From positions 123,775 through 187,774 of the forward strand of contig NZ_LJRO01000206.1 in assembly GCF_001401155.1 (NCBI RefSeq): a DNA stretch of 64,000 bases, in the 5' to 3' direction. A model generated the notes under the pieces. It worked only from the letters and a program-made list of their open reading frames with translations, was not told the DNA's origin and ran no database searches. Of this stretch, positions 55,601 through 64,000 are shown piece by piece (position 1 is the first letter of the stretch; each line of letters begins with the position of its first letter). Position numbers and translations under genes: made by a program. This stretch comes from Pseudomonas tremae. GTDB taxonomy: Bacteria; Pseudomonadota; Gammaproteobacteria; Pseudomonadales; Pseudomonadaceae.

Positions 55601-56833
55601 TCAGTCACCCTGCCGAGGAGCATCCAGCTCGAATGCCGTGTGCAACGCGCGCACAGCCAACTCCAGATACTTTTCTTCGATGACCACAGAAACCTTGATT
55701 TCGGACGTGGAGATCATCTGAATGTTGATGCTCTCTTTGGCCAGAGCTTCAAACATGCGACTCGCGACACCTGCGTGCGAGCGCATGCCGACACCGACAA
55801 TAGACACCTTGGCAATCTTGGTATCGCCGGAAACCTCACGTGCGCTGATTTCGCGCGCGGTCGCTTCAAGCACCTGCAGTGCCGCCTGATAATCGTTGCG
55901 GTGGATCGTGAAGGTGAAATCGGTGGTGTTATCGTGCGAGACATTCTGCACGATCATGTCGACTTCGATATTTGCCGCGCTGATCGGGCCGAGAATCTTG
56001 AACGCCACGCCGGGGGTGTCTGGCACGCCACGGATGGTCAGCTTGGCTTCATCGCGATTGAACGCGATGCCGGAAATGATCGGCTGTTCCATGGATTCCT
56101 CTTCATCAATGGTAATGAGGGTGCCCGGCCCCTCCTTGAAGCTGTGCAGAACGCGCAGCGGGACGTTGTATTTACCGGCGAACTCGACCGCACGGATCTG
56201 CAGCACCTTGGAGCCGAGGCTGGCCATTTCCAGCATCTCTTCGAACGTGATCTTGTCCAGACGCTGAGCCTGCGACACCACACGCGGGTCAGTGGTGTAG
56301 ACACCATCGACATCGGTGTAGATCTGGCACTCGTCGGCTTTCAGCGCCGCCGCCAGGGCCACACCGGTGGTGTCAGAACCGCCACGCCCCAGGGTTGTGA
56401 TGTTGCCGTTCTCATCGACGCCCTGGAAACCGGCGACCACTACCACACGACCTGCCTTGAGGTCGGAGCGGATCTTCTGGTCATCGATTTGCAGAATGCG
56501 CGCCTTGTTGTGCGCGCTGTCGGTGAGAATACGCACCTGATTACCGGTGTAGGACACCGCTGGCACGCCACGCTTGATGAGCGCCATCGCCAGCAAGGCG
56601 ATGGTGACTTGTTCGCCCGTAGAGACGATCACGTCCAGTTCACGAGGAACCGGCTGTTCGCTGATCTGCCTGGCCAGCTCTATCAGGCGATTGGTTTCGC
56701 CGCTCATGGCCGACAGTACGATCACCAGATCGTCACCCGCCTCGCGGAATTTCTTGACCTTGTCGGCCACCTGCTCGATGCGCTCGACAGAGCCAACAGA
56801 GGTGCCTCCAAATTTTTGTACGATTAAAGCCAT
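55601..56833 (-). CDS. lysC: Aspartate kinase
   Basis: 410 aa. Kinase motif KFGGTSVGSVERIEQVA at the start; LSAMSGETNRLIELA; GRGGSDTTGVALAAAL and YTDVDGVYTTDPRVV complete the catalytic domain. Two ACT domains form the C-terminal third (about 265-410), the site of lysine/threonine feedback. Makes aspartyl phosphate, first step to lysine, threonine and methionine. Lies between alaS and csrA as usual in Pseudomonas. Confidence 0.97.
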   Translation of the reverse strand: MALIVQKFGGTSVGSVERIEQVADKVKKFREAGDDLVIVLSAMSGETNRLIELARQISEQPVPRELDVIVSTGEQVTIALLAMALIKRGVPAVSYTGNQVRILTDSAHNKARILQIDDQKIRSDLKAGRVVVVAGFQGVDENGNITTLGRGGSDTTGVALAAALKADECQIYTDVDGVYTTDPRVVSQAQRLDKITFEEMLEMASLGSKVLQIRAVEFAGKYNVPLRVLHSFKEGPGTLITIDEEESMEQPIISGIAFNRDEAKLTIRGVPDTPGVAFKILGPISAANIEVDMIVQNVSHDNTTDFTFTIHRNDYQAALQVLEATAREISAREVSGDTKIAKVSIVGVGMRSHAGVASRMFEALAKESINIQMISTSEIKVSVVIEEKYLELAVRALHTAFELDAPRQGD

Positions 56834-56887
56834 CTCAAAGCCGCCTCAAAACCCGTTAAGAGCATCCATTGACATTCGAATCATGCA

Positions 56888-56912
56888 GGGCCTGTCGTCA
56901 TCCGGCAGGCCC
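56888..56912. terminator. Hairpin between alaS and lysC
   Basis: GGGCCTG-N11-CAGGCCC, downstream of the alaS stop. No T-run, so at most partial termination between the two genes. Confidence 0.4.
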
Positions 56913-56923
56913 GCGGATTCGAC

Positions 56924-59548
56924 TCAGATTCCCTGCTCTACAAAAGGAACGGTCAGGGCCAGTGCTGCATCCAGCGCGCTCGCATCGACACCACCACCTT
57001 GAGCCATATCAGGACGACCACCACCTTTACCACCGACGGCGGCGGCCGCCTGTTTCATCAAATCACCGGCTTTGAGTTGGCCAGTCAGGTCCTTGGTCAC
57101 GCCTGCGACCAAGACAACCTTGTCTTCATAAACACTGCCGAGCAGGATCACTGCGCGGCCGAGCTTGTTTTTCAACTGGTCGACAAGCGCCAACAGCGCC
57201 TTGCCATCCTGACCATCCAGGCGCGTGGCCAGAACCTTGACCCCTTTGACATCCTTCGCGGCAGACGACAGGTCGTCGCCGGCTGCGCTGGCTGCCTTGG
57301 CCTGCAGTTGTTCCAGTTGCTTTTCCAGCAGGCGATTACGTTCAAGCACCGCCGTCAGCTTATCCAGCAGGTTGTCGCGATTGCCTTTGACAAGCGTCGC
57401 GGCTTCCTTGAGTTGATCTTCGGCCGAGTTCAGCCAAGCCAGGGCTGCAGCACCGGTCACCGCTTCGATACGGCGCACGCCGGCAGCAACGCCGCCTTCA
57501 CTGACGATCTTGAACAGCGAAATGTCACCTGTACGCTTGGCATGGATGCCGCCACACAGCTCGACGGAGAACTCGCCGCCCATGCTCAGTACACGAACGC
57601 TGTCGCCATACTTTTCACCAAACAGTGCCATCGCACCTTTCTTTTTGGCGGTTTCGATGTCGGTTTCTTCTGTCATTACCGGCGTGTTCTTGCGAATTTC
57701 GGTGTTGACGATATCTTCCAGCGCTCGCAACTGATCGGGCTTGATCGCTTCAAAGTGGCTGAAGTCAAAGCGCAGGCGCTGACTGTCGACAAGCGAGCCT
57801 TTCTGTTGAACGTGATCGCCCAGTACCTGGCGCAATGCAGCGTGCAGCAAGTGAGTGGCCGAATGGTTCAATGCGGTTGCATCGCGAACCTCATCAGCCA
57901 CCTGTGTTTCCACCTGAGCGCCAACATTCAGACTGCCGGACGCCACAACACCGTGGTGCAGAAACGCACCGCCGGTCTTAGTGGTATCACTGACGTCGAA
58001 GCGTGCATCACCGGCCAGCAGGAAGCCGCTGTCACCGATCTGGCCGCCCGATTCGGCGTAGAACGGCGTGGAGTCGAGAATCACCACGCCCTCTTCGCCT
58101 TCGTTCAGGTGCGTGACCGACAGGCCTTCTTTATAGAGGGCGACGACAGTGGCGCTGCCAGTGGTTGCAGAGTAGCCGGTGAACTGCGTGGCTACGTCGA
58201 CCTTGACCAGGCTGTTGTAGTCCATGCCGAACGAACTGGCAGAGCGGGCGCGCACGCGCTGGGCGTCCATTTCGCGCTCGAAGCCTTCTTCATCCAGGGT
58301 CAGGTTGCGCTCGCGGGCGATGTCGCCGGTCAGGTCCATCGGGAAGCCATACGTGTCGTACAGCTTGAACACGACTTCGCCAGGAACCACGGTCCCTTTC
58401 AGCTCGGCGAGGTCCTGCTCGAGGATCTTCAAGCCTTGCTCCAGAGTCTTGGCGAACTGTTCTTCTTCGCCTTTCAGAACGCGCTCGATGTGCGACTGCT
58501 GTTGCACCAGTTCAGGGAAGGCAGAGCCCATCTCGGCAACCAGCGCGGCGACGATCTGATAGAAGAAGCTGCCTTTGGCACCCAGTTTGTTGCCGTGACG
58601 GCAGGCGCGACGAATGATACGGCGCAGCACGTAGCCACGGCCTTCGTTGGACGGCAGCACACCGTCGGCGATCAGAAAACCGCAGGAGCGGATATGATCC
58701 GCCACCACTTTCAGGGAAGCCTGGTTTTCGTTGTTGCAGCCGATGGCCTTGGCCGACGCAGCCAGCAGGCTCTGGAACAAATCGATTTCGTAGTTGGAAT
58801 GCACGTGCTGCAGAACGGCACTGACACGCTCAAGGCCCATGCCTGTGTCCACCGAAGGCGCGGGCAGCGGATGCAGCACGCCATCAGCCGTGCGGTTGAA
58901 CTGCATGAAAACGTTGTTCCAGATTTCGATGTAACGGTCGCCGTCTTCTTCCGGCGAGCCTGGAGGACCGCCCCAGATTTCCGGACCGTGATCAAAGAAA
59001 ATTTCGCTGCAAGGACCGCACGGGCCGGTATCACCCATGGTCCAGAAGTTGTCGGAGGCGTACGGCGCGCCCTTGTTGTCGCCAATGCGAACCATGCGCT
59101 CGGCAGGCACGCCGATCTCTTTGGTCCAGATATCGTAGGCTTCGTCATCGGTCGCGTAGACGGTAACCCAGAGCTTTTCCTTGGGCAGGTTCAGCCACTT
59201 TTCGGACGTCAGAAAGGTCCAGGCGTAGGTGATGGCATCGCGCTTGAAATAATCACCGAAGCTGAAGTTACCCAGCATTTCGAAAAAAGTATGGTGACGG
59301 GCGGTGTAGCCGACGTTCTCCAAGTCGTTGTGCTTGCCACCGGCACGCACGCATTTCTGACTGGTCACGGCCCGAGTGTAGGCGCGCTTTTCCTGGCCCA
59401 GGAAACAATCCTTGAACTGGTTCATGCCTGCGTTGGTGAACAGCAGGGTTGGGTCATTGCCCGGAATCAAGGAGCTTGAAGCGACACGGGTGTGGCCTTG
59501 CTCTTCGAAGAAGCCAAGGAAGGCTTCACGGATTTCTGCGCTTTTCAT
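56924..59548 (-). CDS. alaS: Alanyl-tRNA synthetase
   Basis: 874 aa from the ATG at 59548 ([22 protein letters not shown]), the conserved family start, with GGAAGAA upstream. Class II catalytic core ([37 protein letters not shown]), tRNA-recognition domain, editing domain ([18 protein letters not shown] and the Cys-x-x-x-His [12 protein letters not shown]) and C-terminal oligomerisation domain with the glycine-rich [15 protein letters not shown]. Full length. Confidence 0.98.
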   Translation of the reverse strand: MKSAEIREAFLGFFEEQGHTRVASSSLIPGNDPTLLFTNAGMNQFKDCFLGQEKRAYTRAVTSQKCVRAGGKHNDLENVGYTARHHTFFEMLGNFSFGDYFKRDAITYAWTFLTSEKWLNLPKEKLWVTVYATDDEAYDIWTKEIGVPAERMVRIGDNKGAPYASDNFWTMGDTGPCGPCSEIFFDHGPEIWGGPPGSPEEDGDRYIEIWNNVFMQFNRTADGVLHPLPAPSVDTGMGLERVSAVLQHVHSNYEIDLFQSLLAASAKAIGCNNENQASLKVVADHIRSCGFLIADGVLPSNEGRGYVLRRIIRRACRHGNKLGAKGSFFYQIVAALVAEMGSAFPELVQQQSHIERVLKGEEEQFAKTLEQGLKILEQDLAELKGTVVPGEVVFKLYDTYGFPMDLTGDIARERNLTLDEEGFEREMDAQRVRARSASSFGMDYNSLVKVDVATQFTGYSATTGSATVVALYKEGLSVTHLNEGEEGVVILDSTPFYAESGGQIGDSGFLLAGDARFDVSDTTKTGGAFLHHGVVASGSLNVGAQVETQVADEVRDATALNHSATHLLHAALRQVLGDHVQQKGSLVDSQRLRFDFSHFEAIKPDQLRALEDIVNTEIRKNTPVMTEETDIETAKKKGAMALFGEKYGDSVRVLSMGGEFSVELCGGIHAKRTGDISLFKIVSEGGVAAGVRRIEAVTGAAALAWLNSAEDQLKEAATLVKGNRDNLLDKLTAVLERNRLLEKQLEQLQAKAASAAGDDLSSAAKDVKGVKVLATRLDGQDGKALLALVDQLKNKLGRAVILLGSVYEDKVVLVAGVTKDLTGQLKAGDLMKQAAAAVGGKGGGRPDMAQGGGVDASALDAALALTVPFVEQGI

Positions 59549-59692
59549 AGGTTCTTCCACGGAGACTGCGGCCAGAGGCAAGTACATAACGTCAAAGGAC
59601 GTTGCGACGGCAAAGGGCCGCATTATATAGGCGTTGCGCCCTCGGTACAGTGTGTTTGTGCGATAGAAACAAGTAACTTGACGCCCGGCATG

Positions 59693-60697
59693 TCATGGGC
59701 GGTTGAACGCAGCGAATGCATCGACGACCTGCGCCACCTGCGCACGCGAAATATTCAGGTGGGTGACCATACGCAACCGCGGCGTAGCGGTAAGCACGAT
59801 ACCGCGTTCGGCGCAGAACGCCTTGAGTGAGGCGGCATGATCATCGATCTGCACATAGACCATATTGGTCTGAACAGGGTCGACACTGTAGCCCAGCCCG
59901 CTCAACCCTTCGGCGAGAAGCGCTGCATTTGCATGATCGTCAGCCAGCCGCTCGACCTGATGATCCAGAGCGTACAGCCCGGCAGCGGCAAGGCCGCCAG
60001 CCTGGCGCATACCGCCGCCAACCATTTTGCGCAGGCGGCGTGCCTTGGCGATCAGTGGCTGCGAGCCGCACAGTACGGAGCCGACCGGCGCACCAAGGCC
60101 TTTGGACAGGCACACCGAAACGGAGTCGAAATGCCGGGTAATCTCTCGAGCATCGACGCCCAGCCTCACCACTGCGTTGTAAAGACGGGCGCCGTCCAGG
60201 TGCAGCGCCAGGCCTTTTTCCAGGGTCAACGCGCGCGCTGCAGCCAGATACTCCAGCGGCAGGACTTTGCCCTGCATGGTGTTTTCAAGTGCCAGCAAAC
60301 GCGTGCGGGCAAAGTGAAAATCATCCGGTTTGATGGTATCGAGTACATGCTGCAGGTTCAGCGAACCGTCAGCCTGCACTTCCAGTGGCTGCGGCTGAAT
60401 TGAACCCAGCACTGCTGCACCACCGGCCTCGTATTTATAAGTATGGGCCTGCTGACCGACGATGTATTCGTCGCCGCGCTCACAGTGCGCCATCAGTGCC
60501 AGCAAATTACTCATGGTGCCGGACGGCACGAACAAGCCAGCATCGAACCCCAGGCGTTCAGCGAGCGTCTCCTCGAGCAGATTGACCGTGGGGTCTTCAC
60601 CGTAGACATCATCGCCCACAGGCGCCTTGATCATGGCGTCGAGCATACCCGGCGTAGGCAGAGTCACTGTGTCGCTGCGCAAATCGATGACAGTCAC
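59693..60697 (-). CDS. ltaE: Low-specificity L-threonine aldolase
   Basis: 334 aa from a GTG at 60697, chosen because AGGGAG precedes it and [22 protein letters not shown] is the family start; the longer frame has no ribosome-binding site. PLP features: [32 protein letters not shown] (Asp binding the PLP nitrogen) and [17 protein letters not shown] with the Schiff-base Lys. Cleaves threonine or allo-threonine to glycine and acetaldehyde. Confidence 0.94.
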   Translation of the reverse strand: MTVIDLRSDTVTLPTPGMLDAMIKAPVGDDVYGEDPTVNLLEETLAERLGFDAGLFVPSGTMSNLLALMAHCERGDEYIVGQQAHTYKYEAGGAAVLGSIQPQPLEVQADGSLNLQHVLDTIKPDDFHFARTRLLALENTMQGKVLPLEYLAAARALTLEKGLALHLDGARLYNAVVRLGVDAREITRHFDSVSVCLSKGLGAPVGSVLCGSQPLIAKARRLRKMVGGGMRQAGGLAAAGLYALDHQVERLADDHANAALLAEGLSGLGYSVDPVQTNMVYVQIDDHAASLKAFCAERGIVLTATPRLRMVTHLNISRAQVAQVVDAFAAFNRP

Positions 60698-60911
60698 AAA
60701 AAAGCTCCCTGAAATTCGAAAATCGATAATGCATGCAACGCTTGGCTTGCAACAAGGCATTACTGAGGCTGAGGCACATGATAATCAAGCGCTGCGACTC
60801 TCGATACTCCGCGTCCTTATAAGAAAAAGGCAGGAGTACCGTACGAAAGTGTCCATGCATGATCGAACGATCTGTGATAAAAATCCTGCGCCGGCCACGT
60901 AAAGTGGCGGC

Positions 60912-61078
60912 AACGTTCTCAGGGCGGGGCGCAACTCCCCACCGGCGGTAATGGCGCGCAATGCGTCTAGCCCGCGAGCGCTTGGGGGTCGCGGCTTTGG
61001 CCGGCGACCAACAAGGTCAGCAGACCCGGTGTGATTCCGGGGCCGACGGTCATAGTCCGGATGAAGAGAGAGCGGGAT
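60912..61078 (+). ncRNA. FMN riboswitch (RFN element)
   Basis: Conserved blocks in order: TTCTCAGGGCGGGGCGCAA, CTCCCCACCGGCGGTAAT, AGCCCGCGAGCGC, GGTCAGCAGA-CCCGGTG-GATTCCGGGGCCGACGGT, CATAGTCCGGATGAAGAGAGAG. It lies 125 nt upstream of the lumazine synthase gene. No terminator follows, which suggests control of translation. Confidence 0.97.
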
Positions 61079-61171
61079 TGGTGTCTACAATAACGTCTGC
61101 AAAACCTCATCATGAACGACATCGTTCAGGAGGCTTTCCTACGTGACTTGAATCCCTTTCGATCCAAATGC

Positions 61172-61194
61172 CCTGTTTTTTCTATAAACAGGAG
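61172..61194 (+). promoter_or_regulatory. Hairpin over the lumazine synthase ribosome-binding site
   Basis: CCTGTTT-TTTCTAT-AAACAGG; its right arm ends inside the AGGAG ribosome-binding site of the gene at 61204, so it could be the switch's expression platform. Confidence 0.5.
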
Positions 61195-61203
61195 TCAGAA
61201 CAC

Positions 61204-61716
61204 GTGCAACCAACCGCAATCGACAGCAAAAGCAAGAGCCATTCAAACGAACGCGTCGCTTTCATTCAGGCCTGCTGGCACAAGGATATCGTCGACCAGA
61301 GCCGTAAAGGTTTTATCGCCGAAATGGCTAACCAGGGTTACGCCGAAAGTGACATCGACATCTTTGAAGTCGGTGGCGCCTTTGAAATCCCGTTGCACGC
61401 CAAGTTGCTGGCCAATAGCGGCCGTTACGCTGGCATCGTCGGCGCGGCACTGGTGGTGGACGGTGGTATCTATCGTCACGAATTCGTCGCGCAGTCAGTG
61501 GTCAGCGCACTGATGCAGGTCCAGCTGGAAACCGAAGTACCGGTTTTCTCCGTGGTCCTGACGCCGCACCACTTCCATGCAGGTGAAGAGCATCTGAAGT
61601 TCTTCTTCGATCACTTCGTACATAAAGGCGAAGAAGCAGCCAAGACCTGCGCGGATACTCTGAACAAGGTCCGCAGCCTGCGCCGCCTGGAAACCCAGCA
61701 AAAAGCGGCCTGCTGA
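61204..61716 (+). CDS. Lumazine synthase, RibH2 type
   Basis: 170 aa from the GTG at 61204, preceded by AGGAG at 61190-61194. VAFIQACWHKDIVDQSRKGF, GGAFEIPLHAKLLANSGRYAGIVGAALVVDGGIYRHEFVAQSVVSALMQVQLETEVPVFSVVLTPHHFHAG match the type II lumazine synthases of Brucella and Mesorhizobium rather than the classical icosahedral RibH. Makes 6,7-dimethyl-8-ribityllumazine for riboflavin. Under an FMN riboswitch and standing alone, it is likely a second, flavin-regulated copy. Confidence 0.92.
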   Translation: MQPTAIDSKSKSHSNERVAFIQACWHKDIVDQSRKGFIAEMANQGYAESDIDIFEVGGAFEIPLHAKLLANSGRYAGIVGAALVVDGGIYRHEFVAQSVVSALMQVQLETEVPVFSVVLTPHHFHAGEEHLKFFFDHFVHKGEEAAKTCADTLNKVRSLRRLETQQKAAC

Positions 61717-61748
61717 AGTATCTAACCTGCAGATGCGCGGAGAACCGG

Positions 61749-61789
61749 GGCACCTCGGCTGGGCCTGATACACCGAGGTGCCTGGTTTT
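61749..61789 (+). terminator. Terminator of the lumazine synthase gene
   Basis: GGCACCTCGG-N14-CCGAGGTGCC followed by TGGTTTT, 30 bp after the stop. Confidence 0.75.
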
Positions 61790-61807
61790 GCTGCCAGTTC
61801 CCGGTAG

Positions 61808-61830
61808 TTCGCGGACAAGTCCGCTCCTAC
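61808..61830. repeat. REP-type palindrome
   Basis: GCGGAC-AA-GTCCGC followed by TCCTAC, a single unit of the common Pseudomonas REP repeat (GGAGCGGACTTGTCCGC on the other strand), between the lumazine synthase and astE genes. Confidence 0.75.
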
Positions 61831-61860
61831 TATAATCGCGGGAAAGCGTGAAGCGTTCAG

Positions 61861-62868
61861 TCAGCCAAGCGCTTCAGCACTGGCAGGCACAATCAGAATC
61901 CCCGCCCGCAGGCCGTTTTTGACTTTCGGGTTGGGGAATATGATTCTTGCGCCCTCTTCTTCCACCACCCAGCGTGAATCACTCACGTCCTCGGCCAACA
62001 CGTAGCCTTTTTCAAGTTCGGTGAAGTTCTCCACGTCATCCGCCAGGTTGAACGTGAACGCGTCACTGCGCTTGATGACTTCCCGGGCGACGCTGAACAG
62101 TTGCAAGCCTTCCAGGTTCTCATCGGCTTCCGGCTCGGTGCCTTCGATGATCTGCTCCAGACGCAAACGCAGCGGCGCCAGGTTAACCTGCTGGTTGTGG
62201 CCGAAGGGCCGGGCCTTGCCCAGTTCCAGCGTGAAGGCCTCGGCACCCAGTTGATCGTAGGTATAGGCGCTGAACACGATGGACGGCTTGTTCTGCAACA
62301 GCACCGCACTCATCCCTGCTGCGCGCAGCCGGGCCAGTTCGCGGCGGGAGTGCTGGCGGCCTTCTTTCCACGGGTACAGCGCGAACTGCTCGATCTTCGA
62401 GCCACGAATGGCGGTGTGCAGGTCGTAATGCAGCCGATAACGGTCTGGCAGGCTGAAGAAGCTGGCGGCCAGCCGCTCCAGCTCGCAAGCGCGCAGGGCT
62501 TCCGCGCCGCCGCTTTGTTCGTGACGACCGTTGAACAGCCGGTTCACGTCCTGCTCGACAAACCGCGTGCCCCGACGCATGGCATCCGGGTTGCCGAACA
62601 GAAACAGAATACGTGCACGCGGTTTCAGGTCGCCGCGTGCGATGCTGCGGATCAGTTCGTCCAGCAGCTCGATGGGGGCAGTCTCGTTACCATGAATGCC
62701 GGCTGACAGCAGTAGGTCGGTGCCATTGTCACGCGCCTCTGGCGGACGGACCTCCAGGGCGCCTTCGCTCAGCCATCGCATGCGCACGCCTTCGACGGTC
62801 AGTTGAGTCTTCTCCGCCGGCTCACGTCCAGCCAGGGTCAGTTCAAGCAGTTTGCCGAGGGCGATCAT
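61861..62868 (-). CDS. astE: Succinylglutamate desuccinylase
   Basis: 335 aa. Zinc-carboxypeptidase fold of the AspA/AstE family: [20 protein letters not shown] with the first metal ligands, [28 protein letters not shown] and [22 protein letters not shown] supplying the remaining ligand, [15 protein letters not shown] with the catalytic Glu. Last step of the arginine succinyltransferase pathway, releasing glutamate and succinate. Downstream of the His-rich small gene and astB, in the usual Pseudomonas order. Confidence 0.95.
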   Translation of the reverse strand: MIALGKLLELTLAGREPAEKTQLTVEGVRMRWLSEGALEVRPPEARDNGTDLLLSAGIHGNETAPIELLDELIRSIARGDLKPRARILFLFGNPDAMRRGTRFVEQDVNRLFNGRHEQSGGAEALRACELERLAASFFSLPDRYRLHYDLHTAIRGSKIEQFALYPWKEGRQHSRRELARLRAAGMSAVLLQNKPSIVFSAYTYDQLGAEAFTLELGKARPFGHNQQVNLAPLRLRLEQIIEGTEPEADENLEGLQLFSVAREVIKRSDAFTFNLADDVENFTELEKGYVLAEDVSDSRWVVEEEGARIIFPNPKVKNGLRAGILIVPASAEALG

Positions 62869-62879
62869 GGTGTGCTTCC

Positions 62880-63167
62880 TCAGTGATTGCAGTCAGGACC
62901 GTGGACGTGACCGTCTTCTTCGGCGCCGATGTCGGCTGGTTCCATCTCCAGTTGCAGGCTGACCAGGTTGGTGGCCAGCGGGCGCAACAGCAGATTGGCG
63001 TATTCGGCATCGCCTTCTTCAACGTCAACGCCGATCAGCAACTGGCCACGGCCGTCTTGCTGAATCCACAGTTCCTTGCCCTGCCAGATCACGGCAACGC
63101 GGGTGCAGGAGGTTTCCAGCTGGGTGCCATCGGTGTCTTCAAGGATCAGTTGCAGGGCGTCGCTCAT
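62880..63167 (-). CDS. Small His-rich protein of the ast operon (PA0900-like)
   Basis: 95 aa from the ATG at 63167; a longer frame to 63218 is less likely. Begins [28 protein letters not shown] and ends [10 protein letters not shown], a His/Cys/Asp tail able to bind a metal. A homologue sits at the same place between astB and astE in P. aeruginosa (from memory), function unknown. It overlaps no neighbour and lies between the two ast genes, so it is cotranscribed with them. Confidence 0.8.
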   Translation of the reverse strand: MSDALQLILEDTDGTQLETSCTRVAVIWQGKELWIQQDGRGQLLIGVDVEEGDAEYANLLLRPLATNLVSLQLEMEPADIGAEEDGHVHGPDCNH

Positions 63168-63228
63168 ATGGAAATGCTCTCTATAAAGGAAATCGTGCAT
63201 CGGGACGTTGCCCGACACGCAAGATGTT

Positions 63229-64000
63229 TCAATTCAGTTGAAACGGATAAACGGCACCCAGTTTAAGGATTTGCGTCAGTTCATCCAATGCCGTCCGGCA
63301 TTCAGTGAGCAATCGCGGGTCGGCCAGGTCGTTTTCGCTCATGCGGTCACGGTAATGCCTGTCGACCCATTGGGTTAGCGTCTGATACAGCGGAGCGGTC
63401 AGGATCACGCTTGGGTTCACCGCCGCCAGCTCGGTTTCGTTAAGCGCCACGCGCAAGCGCAGGCACGCCGGCCCACCACCGTTCTGCATGCTTTGCTTGA
63501 GGTCGAACACCTTGACCTCGGCCACCGGGCTTTGGTCGGCCACCAGCCGTTGCAGGTAGCTCCAGACATTGGCATTGGCTTGGCATTCCTGCGGCACAAT
63601 CAGCAACATCGAGCCATCGTCGCGTGACAACAGCTGACTGTTGAACAGGTATGAGCGCACTGCATCCTGAACAGACACCTCGGCCCGCGGCACGCAGATA
63701 GCCCGCAATTGCCCGCCTGCCCGACCGAGCTTTTCACGCAGCTCACCGAGTATCTGCCCGGTATGGAGGAAGGCGTCCTCGTGATAGAACAGCACGTCGC
63801 CATTGCCGACTGCGATCACATCGTTGTGAAACACGCCCTGATCGATGACCGCGGGGTTCTGTTGCCCATAGACAACGCCCTCTTCGCGCAAACCGTGCAA
63901 ACGAGCGACGGCTCGTGACGCTTCAAGGGTCTGGCGAGCCGGGTACTTCTGCGGCGCCGGGTAACGTGTATCGAAGGCGCTGCGGCCAAACACAAAAAAT
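63229..64000 (-). CDS. astB: N-succinylarginine dihydrolase, C-terminal part (runs off the right edge)
   Basis: The frame is open to the window edge (the 5' end is missing). [30 protein letters not shown] holds the catalytic His of the family, and [27 protein letters not shown] contains the catalytic Cys near the C terminus. Hydrolyses succinylarginine to succinylornithine, CO2 and two ammonia. First enzyme of the pathway visible here, upstream of the His-rich gene and astE. Confidence 0.96.
   Translation of the reverse strand, partial: FFVFGRSAFDTRYPAPQKYPARQTLEASRAVARLHGLREEGVVYGQQNPAVIDQGVFHNDVIAVGNGDVLFYHEDAFLHTGQILGELREKLGRAGGQLRAICVPRAEVSVQDAVRSYLFNSQLLSRDDGSMLLIVPQECQANANVWSYLQRLVADQSPVAEVKVFDLKQSMQNGGGPACLRLRVALNETELAAVNPSVILTAPLYQTLTQWVDRHYRDRMSENDLADPRLLTECRTALDELTQILKLGAVYPFQLN

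Noticed and set aside
55370..56827. 485-codon plus-strand open frame
   Set aside because: Antisense to lysC and csrA, both of which are certain.
56999..59479. 826-codon open frame on the plus strand
   Set aside because: It lies entirely opposite alaS; the composition reflects the antisense of a GC-rich gene, with no family signature or ribosome-binding site.
61112..61513. 133-codon frame after the FMN riboswitch
   Set aside because: Overlaps the lumazine synthase in another frame and has no family resemblance; probably chance.
1..64000. CRISPR arrays, insertion sequences, toxin-antitoxin or phage-defence genes
   Set aside because: None found: no regular spaced repeats, transposases, or known defence domains on either strand.

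Overview
This 64 kb window looks like the chromosome of a fluorescent plant-associated Pseudomonas, most likely the P. syringae group. The evidence is the bphO-bphP phytochrome pair, the alaS-lysC-csrA-tRNA block, an AmrZ gene with an AlgU-type promoter, the ast (arginine succinyltransferase) genes with the small protein that normally sits beside astE, and short Pseudomonas-type palindromic repeats. The species is inferred from protein content and style; no database search was run. The window opens inside bphP and closes inside astB. No prophage, insertion sequence, CRISPR array or rRNA operon was seen.

Left third (1-31 kb). bphO-bphP light sensing is followed by a tight minus-strand run of five genes (PepSY protein, b561-type cytochrome, sialidase-like propeller, small membrane protein, LTA-synthase-like sulfatase-fold enzyme). 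This run diverges from an OmpR/QseC-type two-component system, with a PmrA-like direct repeat between them. Next comes lysine/pipecolate breakdown: amaB-amaA on one strand, and a class III aminotransferase plus the 2-oxoadipate decarboxylase HglS on the other. Then come a DUF3100 membrane protein, a LysR gene divergent from L-serine dehydratase, and a small module made of a YqcI/YcgG-family protein (the family of heme N-oxygenases), a LysE exporter and a divergent LysR regulator. A LysR-controlled operon (beta-hydroxyacid dehydrogenase, aldehyde dehydrogenase, M20 amidohydrolase), a zinc alcohol dehydrogenase, and a GntR/racemase/NCS1-transporter cluster for hydantoin- or allantoin-like nitrogen sources follow. 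The NCS1 gene has a textbook sigma-54 promoter overlapped by a GntR-type operator.

Middle (31-50 kb). This part holds a PAS hybrid histidine kinase coupled to a small conserved protein, an amino-acid-type chemoreceptor, a NYN-LOTUS protein, and an alpha/beta hydrolase divergent from a TetR regulator with a 23-bp palindrome between them. It continues with an old yellow enzyme, two short-chain dehydrogenases, an MFS exporter, and an RraA-like aldolase/2-hydroxyacid dehydrogenase/MFS/IclR catabolic cluster. A haloacid dehalogenase, two Nudix proteins and poorly conserved small proteins come next, one of them behind a leader rich in GGA motifs.

Right part (50-64 kb). This part is mostly housekeeping: tRNA-Arg(CCT), small secreted proteins, amrZ, mgtE, two tRNA-Arg(ACG) genes, tRNA-Ser(GCT), csrA/rsmA, lysC, alaS, low-specificity threonine aldolase, an FMN riboswitch in front of a type II lumazine synthase, astE, a His-rich small protein and the 3' part of astB.

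The least described systems are the YqcI/YcgG-LysE-LysR module (18.8-21.3 kb) and the five-gene envelope operon (1.8-6.6 kb).
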